From contig JBGPKH010000049.1 in NCBI GenBank assembly GCA_041485845.1, positions 1-24,490 of the forward strand: a stretch of 24,490 bases of DNA, in the 5' to 3' direction. The DNA is from OMOG01 sp041485845. GTDB lineage: Bacteria; Acidobacteriota; Terriglobia; Bryobacterales; Bryobacteraceae. The translations under genes and the position numbers were made by a program. Below, one piece after another: positions 7,747 through 14,637 of the stretch (positions are counted from its first letter, which is position 1; each line of letters starts with the position of its first letter). Below the pieces are notes generated by a model. That model did not search any database. It was not told where the DNA came from and saw only the letters and a list, made by a program, of their open reading frames with translations.

Positions 7747-8006
7747 ATGCCGAGCAAGCTTGAGGCGCGCGTTTCGGCGCACGATCGCCAGATCGCCGCC
7801 ATCCGCAAACTCATCCTGCAGGGGATGAAGATGGTCTTACACAACCAGGCGCAGATCAAGGCGCTGGGGCCGCGTCGCAGCGCGAGACGGACCGCCAATT
7901 GAAGAGCCTGATTCGTTCCTTGGAACGAGGCCAGAACGGCCACGGCAAGCTCCCCCGGCTAACGTCTCTCCCTGAAATCGGCGTACACTGGTCCCTTCGA
8001 TGTTGA
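7747..8006 (+). pseudogene. small charged coiled-coil protein, probably frameshifted
   Basis: An ATG at 7747 preceded by a GGGGA-type ribosome site opens a 51-codon frame ending at 7902. The peptide (MPSKLEARVSAHDRQIAAIRK, then LILQGMKMVLHNQAQIKAL) is a regular amphipathic helix. After codon 40 the frame turns into Arg-rich sequence and stops. In the frame that begins at 7869 the helix continues smoothly: QRETDRQLKSLIRSLERGQNGHGK, open to a TGA at 8004-8006. The switch lies at the GGGG run 7866-7869; adding one G would join the two halves. It may be a mutation, a sequencing error or programmed slippage. The function is unknown. I judge the two-part helix real, but its family is only a vague recollection. 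Confidence 0.5.
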
Positions 8007-8344
8007 TGGAGATCAGCCATACCGAAATCGCCCCGGCGACCGCCGTGGTCACGCTGACCGGCAAACTCATGATGGGGCCGGAGAGCGCCCGGATCGTCAA
8101 CCTGGTGGACGACCTCATGAATCGGGGGACGCGGATCATTATTTTCGACCTTTCGGGCGTGACCGCGACCGACAGCACGGGCATCGGGCGCTTCATCTAC
8201 ACGTACAACAAACTTGCCGGAGCGGGCGGCGACATGCGCATGGCGGGCGCCACCGGACACGTGTTCCACACTTTCAAAGTCAGCCTGCTGGATAAGGTCT
8301 TCCGGTTCTTTCCGAGCGTGGAAGAGGCGTTGAACGCCGTGTAG
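8000..8344 (+). CDS. STAS-domain anti-sigma factor antagonist (SpoIIAA-like)
   Basis: This 114-residue single-domain protein has the STAS pattern: VVTLTGKL, RIIIFDLSGV, then DSTGIGRFI at 58-66, where Ser59 is the expected phosphorylation site. The C-terminal VFRFFPSVEEAL helix is typical of the family. Such proteins bind anti-sigma kinases (SpoIIAB/RsbW type) and free a sigma factor when unphosphorylated. No partner kinase lies beside it. The start ATG at 8000 overlaps the extended frame of the small helical gene upstream; ATG at 8006 is an alternative start. The intact ORF suggests it is functional although its surroundings are worn. Confidence 0.9.
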   Translation: MLMEISHTEIAPATAVVTLTGKLMMGPESARIVNLVDDLMNRGTRIIIFDLSGVTATDSTGIGRFIYTYNKLAGAGGDMRMAGATGHVFHTFKVSLLDKVFRFFPSVEEALNAV

Positions 8345-8362
8345 CGGCCGGTCATCCTGCCA

Positions 8363-8766
8363 TCATTTCTTCAGCCCCGCGGTCCAATTCAGCACCACGG
8401 TGATCGGCGTTGGGGGCGCTGGAACGCCCTCCGGCGCTACAGGCGTGAAAGCCAGGAATCGCTTGCCGTCGTTGGCTACTTCCCATTCCGAACTGGGCGG
8501 ATGGAACAGTAGCTTGGGACTACCGTACTTGAAAGGCCCGACGGCCGCCCCGCTGGCCGAAATCTCCACGGCCATCAGTTCAAGGCGACGCGGCCTCCCT
8601 CCCGGCCCTGCCAACTGTTGATAGAACAACTCTCGGCCGTCCCTCCGCCACCGGGGTCGGGTTCCGCCATCGGTCGAGACCATCCACTTGCCGCCCGAAC
8701 CGGAGGACCCCGAGGCTGAAGGAGGCGTGAACGGCCGGACATAGATTTCGTTCCTCGATCCTGATG
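8363..8766 (-). pseudogene. 3' remnant of a Ser/Thr kinase with C-terminal TolB-like beta-propeller
   Basis: About 130 codons on the minus strand match the end of the Acidobacteria-type receptor kinases with PD40/TolB repeats. Visible are RNEIYVRPF, KWMVSTDGGTRPRWRRDGRELFY, a DGKRFLAFTP strand and the closing PITVVLNWTAGLKK. The kinase domain, membrane helix and first propeller blades are missing. Recognisable sequence ends at about 8766, exactly where a truncated Uma2 gene starts on the other strand. The frame stays open a little further upstream, but without family features. It is most likely non-functional debris of a rearrangement. Confidence 0.72.
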
Positions 8767-9066
8767 AGCGAGCGGTGGGCGTCGATCGATGTGGACAAGA
8801 CACCGATCCCGCTGGCGCCGGACATCGCGGTGGAAGTGCTCTCTCCCAGTGAGCGGACCACCGACACCATGCGCAAGGTCTGGACCTATCTCGGGGCGGG
8901 TACCCTGGAAGTGTGGCAATTCGAGCCCGAAAGCCAAAAGGTTCTGATCTACCGGGGCGCCAAGTCGATTACCGTCCTCGAGATCGGCGAGAGCTTGAAC
9001 ACACCCTTGCTGCCGGACTGGGAGATTTCCGTCCGCGAGATCTTCAGCGCCCACCGACAGCCTTAG
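8764..9066 (+). pseudogene. C-terminal half of a Uma2-family (DUF820) nuclease-like protein
   Basis: This 100-codon frame has the second half of a Uma2 domain: SERWASIDVDKTPIPLAPDIAVEVLSPSE, then a YLGAGTLEVWQFEPE strand, and LLPDWEISVREIF at the end. In the PD-(D/E)XK-like Uma2 fold the catalytic residues lie around the PDIAVEVLSPS strand. The first 70-90 residues of the usual length of about 190 are absent, and the ATG at 8764 has no ribosome site. The homology starts at the point where the oppositely oriented kinase remnant ends. Calling it a remnant is inference; a short functional version cannot be ruled out. Confidence 0.65.
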
Positions 9067-9080
9067 GCGCTTACAGCGCC
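9066..9080 (+). terminator. small hairpin at the end of the Uma2 fragment
   Basis: GGCGCT (9066-9071) and AGCGCC (9075-9080) form a 6-bp stem with a TAC loop, starting on the last base of the stop codon. There is no T-tract, so terminator function is uncertain. Confidence 0.3.
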
Positions 9081-9156
9081 AGCATCGACAAGAGACTGTC
9101 GAGTCAGCTAACCGCCCTCGGCCGGAGCGGCTGCGCGAGCCAGAAACTCGGGGCCA

Positions 9157-9220
9157 CCGGTAACAAACGGCAGGGGGAGTTGTCCGAAGAGACCGGCGGC
9201 AAGACCGCCGGTGTTACCGG
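9157..9220. repeat. nested inverted repeat in non-coding DNA
   Basis: The outer arms CCGGTAACA (9157-9165) and TGTTACCGG (9212-9220) are exact reverse complements. Inside lies a tight hairpin, ACCGGCGG (9192-9199), CAAGA loop, CCGCCGGT (9205-9212). It occupies the 219 bases between the Uma2 remnant and the DUF5655-like gene, where I see no gene. It could be a dispersed palindromic repeat or a structured RNA element. Confidence 0.6.
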
Positions 9221-9285
9221 GACTCGCCAGATTCTGAGAGATGCGGCTGAATTGGGCGTCGTCGATCGGGAAGCCCGCAACTTCG

Positions 9286-9618
9286 TCACGAACAGAGCGC
9301 GTAGGCATCCCGCAGCCAGCCCAACAGCTCCGTGTCGATCTCTTCGGGGGTCGTGAGCTTCACGTCCAGGTGCCAGCGGTTTCTGGAAACCTGCTCGGCT
9401 TTCGCAATCCGCGCGCCGGCAATCGGCTTCGTCGACTTAATGGTGAGTAGCAGATGCTGTTTGCGCGGGTGTACCCCGAGGAAGGCCGAGGAACGAACCA
9501 GATGGATCGAGGTTTTCTTGATCTCTTCCTGGAACGGCCCGACCGAGGTCACGGCCGTGAGTAGTTGCCGGTAGAGCAGCCGAGCGGCCGGACCGGCAGC
9601 GGAGAGAGCGTCTTCCAT
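9286..9618 (-). CDS. DUF5655-like small protein
   Basis: This 110-residue protein has the layout of DUF5655: an N-terminal helical part (LLYRQLLTAVTSVGPFQEEIKKTSIHLVRSS), a basic AFLGVHPRKQHLLLTIKS strand pair, and a C-terminal WHLDVKLTTPEEIDTELLGWLRDAYAL. The family is often found in or beside restriction and defence-type proteins, but its activity is not established. The start is ATG at 9618, or GTG at 9621 directly before it. A GGAGGG sits 13-16 bases upstream, which favours the GTG slightly. It is divergent from the CHAT gene across 77 bases. The family call is made from remembered pattern and is moderately sure. Confidence 0.65.
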   Translation of the reverse strand: MEDALSAAGPAARLLYRQLLTAVTSVGPFQEEIKKTSIHLVRSSAFLGVHPRKQHLLLTIKSTKPIAGARIAKAEQVSRNRWHLDVKLTTPEEIDTELLGWLRDAYALCS

Positions 9619-9695
9619 CACCGTGAATCATACACCCTCCGAAACTGCGCCGTAAGTTTGCGGCTTCCCTTTCTTTGTGTCAGAATGTCTCCACT

Positions 9696-12600
9696 ATGAT
9701 GGGGAGGTTTCCGATTGCCGGGCTGGCCTTCGCCGCGACGGCTCTCTGCCAATCCCCGCTCCCGCAGCCCGGCGGAGCGCTGGAGCGGACGATTGCGCCG
9801 GGAGAAGTTCATACCTATCCGCTGGATCTGCCGCGCGACCAGGTGCGCGTGGTGTTTCGGAAGCTGCCTTTCGCGGCCACTCTGAAGCTCACCGCAGCGG
9901 ATGGAAAGACCGTGGCGGAAGGCGCCAACCGCTTTGACATGATCTTCTCCACCACGGCGGCCCTGCCGGGGCACTACAGCCTGGAAATCTCGCTGAAGGA
10001 CGCACATGGCCCCGCCACTTACTTCCTCAAGAACTTCGCGATGCACAGCGAGGCCCTGACGGAAGCCGATCGGATCTACTACGAAGCCACTCACGTGCAG
10101 GCCCCTGCCGGGTCCGCTAGCAAACTGGAAGCCGCAGCCGCACTCTACGGGCGCGCCAACGAACCGGAATTCCAAGGCTCCGCGCTGATGACCGCGTCGC
10201 GGGTCCCCATCGCCCAGAGCGATTGGAGCCTGGCGGCCGACCGGATCACTCGAGCCTCGGCCGTTTTCCAGGCATCCGGCAGCACCACGAACCAGGCGCG
10301 TGCGCAGAGCAATCTGGGCGCGGTGTATGGCAACCTCCGCGATTATCCCAAGTCGATCGAGGCTGCCTCCAGGTCCTTGCCCTTGGCCCGCGAACACCAT
10401 CTTCAGGAGGAGGAGATTGCGGCGCTGACCTCCCTGGGAACGGCGTACTCGCGTCTGGGAGACCCGCAGCGCGGGCTGGATTTCATTCAGCAGGCTCTGG
10501 TGGTGGCACGCGGGCTCGGCAACCTGGCCTACATCGCCCAGCAGCTCAATTCCGCGGGCAGTCTCCATCGCACGCTGGGGAATTACGATCGGGCGCTCGA
10601 TCTCTATCGGGAGTCTCTCCAGATCCAGCACGACAATAAGCGGCCCAGCCTCGAAGCCGTGGTACTGAACAATATGGGAACGGTCTACCGGGAAATGGGA
10701 GATACCGGCAAGGCTCTCGAATACTACCAGCAAGTGACCGCGATCGGGCGCGCCGGCCAGGCGGATCGCCTGACCCTCGCCTCGTCTCTGTTCAACAGCG
10801 GGGGGGCGCACCTGTCGAATCGCGAGCCGGCGAAAGCATTGTTACTTCTTGAAGAGGCGCTGGCGATCTTCCGCGAGACAGCCAACCGGTGGGACGAAGC
10901 ATCCGCCCTCACCACGATCGGCCACGCGCGGCACGCCCTGAACGATCCGGCGGGCGCGGCGACGATTCTCGCCGATGCCTTGACCATCCGGCGCGAGGTG
11001 GGCGATCCCCACGGCGAAGCGCAAACCCGGTTCGAGATCGCCAGGCTGGAAAGAACTCGCGGGAACCTGGAAGCGGCGCGCGGGCAAGTGGCGGCGGCGA
11101 TCGAGGTGCTGGAGCCAGTCCGCAATCGCGTGGCGGCGCCGGACCTGCGGTCGTCGTTCCTCGCCTCGGTGAGCGAATACTACGGACTGCACGTGGACGT
11201 CCTGATGCAGCTTTACCGGCAGACGGGCTCCGCGGCGCGCCTGCAGGAAGCGCGCGACGCCGCCGAACGCGGCCGCGCCCGCAACCTGGCGGATGTGCTG
11301 GCGGCCGCGCGGGTTGCCCCGGCCACTGCACGCGATCCCGAACTCGCGGCGCGCGAACAGAAACTGCGGCAGGACCTCAACGATCTCTCCGCGCAACGAA
11401 CCAGCTTGTATCGCGCCAAGTCGGCGCCCGAACGGGTGGCCGCGATTGACAAGCGGATCGACGCCACGTGGACAGAATACCAGGCGGTGCGGTCGAAGCT
11501 CTTCGCCGGCGACCCGCAGGCCAAGTCCTTGGCCGACCCCGCAGTCGTCGACCTGGATGACGTGCGGCGCGAGGCGCTCGACCCCGGCACCTTGCTGCTG
11601 GAGTACTCGCTGGGAGATCCACGCAGCTATCTCTGGGCGATTTCGACGGACAGTATCCGCGGATTCGAGCTGCCCGCGCGCGCACAGATCGAGGAAGGGG
11701 CGCGGGTTTTTTGGGACGCCTTGAAGTCCGGTCTCGACGCGGCCTCGGTGGAGCGCGCGGCAACTGGCCTCTCGCAGATGACCCTGGCGCCGGCCCGCGA
11801 TCTGCTGGCCAACAAGCGGCTCTTGATCGTCGCGGATGGTGCCCTGCAATACGTGCCCTTTGCCGCGCTGGCCGATCCCGCGCAGACGCGCGCTTATCGG
11901 CCCTTGATCGCTGCTCACGAGGTGGTCCATGAACCTTCGGCCACGACGCTCGCCCTGCTGCGCCGCGGAGAGGCGGGACGCAAGCCGGCGGCACGTTCGC
12001 TGGCGATTTTTGCCGATCCGGTATTCGAGCCGGAGGACCCGCGCGTGCGCCGGCCGGGACCGGCGCCCCATGCGCAGGCGGCAACGGAGCCGGCATTTCT
12101 GACGCGCGCCGCCGGGCTGCGATTGGCGCGTCTGGCCGCGACCAGGCAGGAGGCGCGGTCGATCGCGGCTCTGCTGCCGGAATCGGAACGGTGGCTGGCG
12201 CTCGATTTCGACGCCAGCCGGGACGCCGCCACCAGCGCGCGGCTGAGCGACTATCGCATCCTGCACTTCGCCACTCACGGCGTGCTCGAGAGCGCACATC
12301 CCGAGCTCTCCGCTCTGGCTCTCTCGCTGTTCGATGCGCAAGGCCAGCCGCGGGACGGCTTTCTGCGGCTCTACGAAATCTACAACCTCAAAATCCAGGC
12401 GGACCTGGTAGTGCTGAGCGCCTGCCAGACGGCGCTTGGCAAGAACGTTCGCGGAGAAGGACTGGTGGGCCTGGCGCGGGGATTCATGCATGCCGGCGCG
12501 CCACGTGTGGTCGCCAGCCTTTGGAAGGTGGATGACCGGGCCACCAGCGAGCTCATGCGCCTCTTCTATGCGGCGATGCTGGGACCGCAAAAGAAAACTC

Positions 12601-12704
12601 CGGCCGCCGCGCTGCGCGCCGCCCAGATCGCCATCTCGCGGCAGGAGCCGTGGCGCTCCCCGTATTATTGGGCCGCGTTTGTGTTGCAGGGGGAGTGGAA
12701 ATAG
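9696..12704 (+). CDS. exported TPR-CHAT protein (caspase-like protease fold)
   Basis: This 1002-residue protein starts with a signal peptide (MMGRFPIAGLAFAATALCQS). Residues of about 25-115 look like a PPC-type beta-sandwich (PGEVHTYPLDLPRDQVRVVF). About 130-480 hold tetratricopeptide repeats, for example the RALDLYRESLQIQ and KALEYYQQVTAI helices. A linker follows, and the C-terminal 350 residues form a CHAT domain with the catalytic pair visible: LHFATHG (His861 in THG) and VVLSACQTALG (Cys910). It closes with SPYYWAAFVLQGEW, typical of CHAT. CHAT proteins are clan CD cysteine peptidases, usually activated through the TPR part. The sigma factor gene begins on the base after its stop. The frame is open from a TTG at 9675, but the signal peptide favours ATG 9696 or 9699. 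No Shine-Dalgarno sequence is seen. Confidence 0.92.
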   Translation: MMGRFPIAGLAFAATALCQSPLPQPGGALERTIAPGEVHTYPLDLPRDQVRVVFRKLPFAATLKLTAADGKTVAEGANRFDMIFSTTAALPGHYSLEISLKDAHGPATYFLKNFAMHSEALTEADRIYYEATHVQAPAGSASKLEAAAALYGRANEPEFQGSALMTASRVPIAQSDWSLAADRITRASAVFQASGSTTNQARAQSNLGAVYGNLRDYPKSIEAASRSLPLAREHHLQEEEIAALTSLGTAYSRLGDPQRGLDFIQQALVVARGLGNLAYIAQQLNSAGSLHRTLGNYDRALDLYRESLQIQHDNKRPSLEAVVLNNMGTVYREMGDTGKALEYYQQVTAIGRAGQADRLTLASSLFNSGGAHLSNREPAKALLLLEEALAIFRETANRWDEASALTTIGHARHALNDPAGAATILADALTIRREVGDPHGEAQTRFEIARLERTRGNLEAARGQVAAAIEVLEPVRNRVAAPDLRSSFLASVSEYYGLHVDVLMQLYRQTGSAARLQEARDAAERGRARNLADVLAAARVAPATARDPELAAREQKLRQDLNDLSAQRTSLYRAKSAPERVAAIDKRIDATWTEYQAVRSKLFAGDPQAKSLADPAVVDLDDVRREALDPGTLLLEYSLGDPRSYLWAISTDSIRGFELPARAQIEEGARVFWDALKSGLDAASVERAATGLSQMTLAPARDLLANKRLLIVADGALQYVPFAALADPAQTRAYRPLIAAHEVVHEPSATTLALLRRGEAGRKPAARSLAIFADPVFEPEDPRVRRPGPAPHAQAATEPAFLTRAAGLRLARLAATRQEARSIAALLPESERWLALDFDASRDAATSARLSDYRILHFATHGVLESAHPELSALALSLFDAQGQPRDGFLRLYEIYNLKIQADLVVLSACQTALGKNVRGEGLVGLARGFMHAGAPRVVASLWKVDDRATSELMRLFYAAMLGPQKKTPAAALRAAQIAISRQEPWRSPYYWAAFVLQGEWK

Positions 12705-13322
12705 TTGGGCCCGGGGAAACAGCCATGGGATCTCACGGAGCAATCGCTCCATCGCCTTCTGGCGTTTCTCGATTCCGACCCGCACCGTGCCGCCGAGCGG
12801 TATGAAAAGGTGCGCGAAAAGCTCACCCGGTTCTTCGAGTGGAAGGGCTGCCTGCCGGGCGATGAGTATGCGGACGAGACCATCGATCGCGTCGCCAGAA
12901 GATTGGAAGAGGGGATCGAGACGGCTCCCGAAAACCCGTATCTCTATTTTCACGGGGTGGCGCTGAACGTCATCCGCGAGCGCTGGCGGAAGGCCGAGCG
13001 GGACGCGCGGCCGCTCGAAACATTGCCCGCTTCGCAGGCCCCGGCCATCGATCCATTCGAAGCACAGCGGCTGGAAGCCGTGGAAGGAGAAACGCACCGC
13101 CGGTTGGGGTGCCTGCAAGATTGCCTGGGATGTCTTCCGCCACCGAGCCGCGAGCTTTTGACCGTGTATCATCTGGGCGGAGCGGGGGTCCACATCGGGA
13201 GGCGGAAGGACTTGGCGGAACGATTGAATCTCCCGGCCGGGGCTCTGCGGTTGCGGATTTACCGGATTCGCCGGCAGGTTGAACAGTGCCTGGGGCGGTG
13301 CCTGGCACGGCGTGGGGAATGA
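12705..13322 (+). CDS. ECF-type RNA polymerase sigma-70 family factor
   Basis: This 205-residue protein fits a two-domain sigma factor. The region-2-like part spans about residues 10-95 (LLAFLDSDPHRAAERYEKVREKLTRFFEW, ADETIDRVARRLEE, FHGVALNVIRERWRK). The region-4-like part spans about 135-200 (LGCLPPPSRELLTVYH, RKDLAERLNLPAGALRLRIYRIRRQVEQCL), the second half being the helix-turn-helix for the -35 element. The start is TTG immediately after the CHAT stop, with GGGGGAG about 10 bases upstream inside the CHAT gene; that spacing implies translational coupling. The stop overlaps an ATG of the anti-sigma gene as ATGA. The class is clear from overall pattern, although sequence conservation to standard ECF groups looks low. 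Confidence 0.85.
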   Translation: MGPGKQPWDLTEQSLHRLLAFLDSDPHRAAERYEKVREKLTRFFEWKGCLPGDEYADETIDRVARRLEEGIETAPENPYLYFHGVALNVIRERWRKAERDARPLETLPASQAPAIDPFEAQRLEAVEGETHRRLGCLQDCLGCLPPPSRELLTVYHLGGAGVHIGRRKDLAERLNLPAGALRLRIYRIRRQVEQCLGRCLARRGE

Positions 13323-14173
13323 TAGGCCGGAACGTCTTGTCAAAAGGAGTCATTAGCAGATTGGGAGATACCATCAACCAACAAGAGCAACTGGCGGCAT
13401 ACCTATTGGGCGAGTTGCCTGAGGAAGATCAGCTCCGGCTGGAGCGGGAGTATTTCATTGACGACGCCGCGTACGAGCAACTCGTGGCGCTGGAGGACGA
13501 GTTGGCCTACGATTATCTGGAAGGCCGGCTGTCGCCGCAACGCCGCCTGCGCTTCGAGACGACCATCGGCGCCACCGGGCGAGGGCGCAAGAACCTGGAA
13601 TTCGCGCGATCGCTCCTCGACGTGTTGAAGACTTCACGAAAGGTGACGGCGATGCCGGCGCGCTACTGGGCTGCGGGCATCGCGGCGGCGCTGGCGCTCG
13701 CGGTGTTACCGGCGTGGCTGGCCTTCCGCGTGGCTGGGCTCACCACCCAGTTGGAAAAGCTCCGTGGTGAAAGCACAACCTGGCAAGCGCGGCTGGAACG
13801 CGAGTTGGCCGCAAGAAGCGTGCCCCCGCCGGCCCCGGCGCCGGTGGAGGCCACCTTCCTGCTCGCGCCCGGCCTGGCGCGAAGCGAGGGCGGCCCCGAG
13901 CGGCTGCAACTTTCCGCACAGGCCGATACGATACGGTTTGAGCTGGTTCTGCCGCCGGGCGCCTCGTCCGGCGACTTGGTGATCACCATCCGTGCCGCGG
14001 CGGGCGGCGAGATCTGGAGCCGGAGCTCCGCCGTCCCCGGCCACACCGCGATCGCGACCGTGCCCGCCAGGTTGTTTGCCGCAGGCGAGTACACCATCGC
14101 CGTGCGGCGGCTTGCGGCGGGCGAGCAGCCTCCCGATCTGGCTACGTATTCCTTCCGTTTGGTCCGCAAATAG
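13319..14173 (+). CDS. membrane anti-sigma factor-like protein without zinc finger
   Basis: This protein has 284 residues from the ATG. The cytoplasmic part (about 20-110) has the pattern LAAYLLGELPEEDQLRLE, then YEQLVALEDELAYDYLEGRLS, then RLRFE. That resembles the N-terminal domain of anti-sigma proteins in this phylum, but has no Cys/His zinc site. One membrane helix lies at about 116-140 (YWAAGIAAALALAVLPAWLAF). A short coiled coil, a Pro/Ala hinge and a periplasmic beta-rich domain follow. The ATG overlaps the sigma stop. A TTG at 13361 is a serious alternative: AAGGAG ends 11 bases before it, and the first 14 codons of the long form coincide with a promoter-like box repeated downstream. 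It probably holds the co-encoded sigma factor at the membrane; this is inferred from topology and position. Confidence 0.8.
   Translation: MIGRNVLSKGVISRLGDTINQQEQLAAYLLGELPEEDQLRLEREYFIDDAAYEQLVALEDELAYDYLEGRLSPQRRLRFETTIGATGRGRKNLEFARSLLDVLKTSRKVTAMPARYWAAGIAAALALAVLPAWLAFRVAGLTTQLEKLRGESTTWQARLERELAARSVPPPAPAPVEATFLLAPGLARSEGGPERLQLSAQADTIRFELVLPPGASSGDLVITIRAAAGGEIWSRSSAVPGHTAIATVPARLFAAGEYTIAVRRLAAGEQPPDLATYSFRLVRK
13329..13354 (+). promoter_or_regulatory. ECF-promoter-like box, copy 1
   Basis: GGAAC (13329-13333) is followed after 15 bases by GTCATT (13349-13354), just after the sigma factor stop codon. GGAAC/GAAAC is the classic ECF -35 core, and GTC-type -10 elements are common in that class. 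A second copy with the same order lies at 14179-14203; the two align over about 37 bases with roughly 28 identical positions and one gap. Confidence 0.55.
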
Positions 14174-14178
14174 ACCCC

Positions 14179-14203
14179 GAAACGTTTTTCCAAAGCTGTC
14201 ATT
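14179..14203 (+). promoter_or_regulatory. ECF-promoter-like box, copy 2
   Basis: GAAAC (14179-14183) and GTCATT (14198-14203), 14 bases apart, begin 6 bases after the anti-sigma stop. The box lies ahead of the secreted-protein block. Sequence flanking both elements is also shared with copy 1 (CC before, AGC and TTG after), which points to a common recognition site. Confidence 0.6.
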
Positions 14204-14218
14204 AGCTGTTTGAATGGG

Positions 14219-14237
14219 CTCCGGCGTACGGCCGGAG
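14219..14237 (+). repeat. leader hairpin downstream of the second ECF-like box
   Basis: CTCCGGC (14219-14225), GTACG loop, GCCGGAG (14231-14237): a perfect 7-bp stem. It falls between the predicted transcription start (about 14210) and the first ATG at 14267. It may stabilise the mRNA 5' end or act in attenuation. Confidence 0.5.
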
Positions 14238-14266
14238 AGGGACTGCGACCCGCGGAGGAGACTTGT

Positions 14267-14620
14267 ATGAAGAACGGGTTGGCGTTGGCCGCCGTTATCG
14301 GTGCGCTTGCCGGAGGGGAAAGATCTCAAGAAGTCCTGGTGACCGCAGATGACGGCGTGGAGCGCTTCGCCCGCGATGTCGCCAGCGGCAAACTCACCAA
14401 GGGCGCCATCGACCGGCGGAATCCGAACAGTCCAACTCTCCAAAATCCTGGCGAACGCGATTTTGCCGCGCGGCACGGCCGCCGGGAAAGCGTCGCCGGT
14501 AGTCACTTGCTCAAGCGGTTTTCCCGGTTTACTCGTGAGCGGCGACGTTTGGACCTCTCCCGCGAAAGTCTTTTGTTCTTCCTGAGCCAGTTTTGCCGCC
14601 GTCTGCCCATTTACATCTGA
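14267..14620 (+). CDS. doubtful small exported hypothetical protein
   Basis: The ATG at 14267 has an excellent ribosome site (GGAGGAG, 7 bases upstream) and begins a 117-codon frame with a signal-like start, MKNGLALAAVIGALAGG. Codon third positions are GC-rich up to about 14425. After that the product becomes Arg-rich and irregular (RHGRRESVAGS, RFTRERRR) and composition changes. Another plus frame (14349-14585) reads more like a protein over the last part, so a frameshifted gene is possible. It lies between the anti-sigma gene and the TIGR03437 gene, 17 bases before the latter. No family was recognised. Confidence 0.4.
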   Translation: MKNGLALAAVIGALAGGERSQEVLVTADDGVERFARDVASGKLTKGAIDRRNPNSPTLQNPGERDFAARHGRRESVAGSHLLKRFSRFTRERRRLDLSRESLLFFLSQFCRRLPIYI

Positions 14621-14637
14621 AAGGGAGGAATCTTGAA

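Noticed and set aside
7482..7943. Minus-strand frame upstream of the hem operon
   Set aside because: It is Pro/Arg-rich, antisense to the small helical gene and without a ribosome site; judged a GC-driven shadow.
9104..9308. Short minus-strand frames between the Uma2 remnant and the DUF5655-like gene
   Set aside because: They cover the nested hairpin and have neither a ribosome site nor protein-like composition.
9696..12704. TPR-CHAT protein as part of a type III-E CRISPR (Craspase) locus
   Set aside because: There is no CRISPR array, gRAMP/Cas7-11 or Csx30/31 gene in the window, and the protein has an export signal.
10842..13343. Minus-strand open frame of over 800 codons
   Set aside because: It is antisense to the CHAT gene and the sigma factor gene. 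High GC makes long shadow frames common, and the product shows no recognisable motif.
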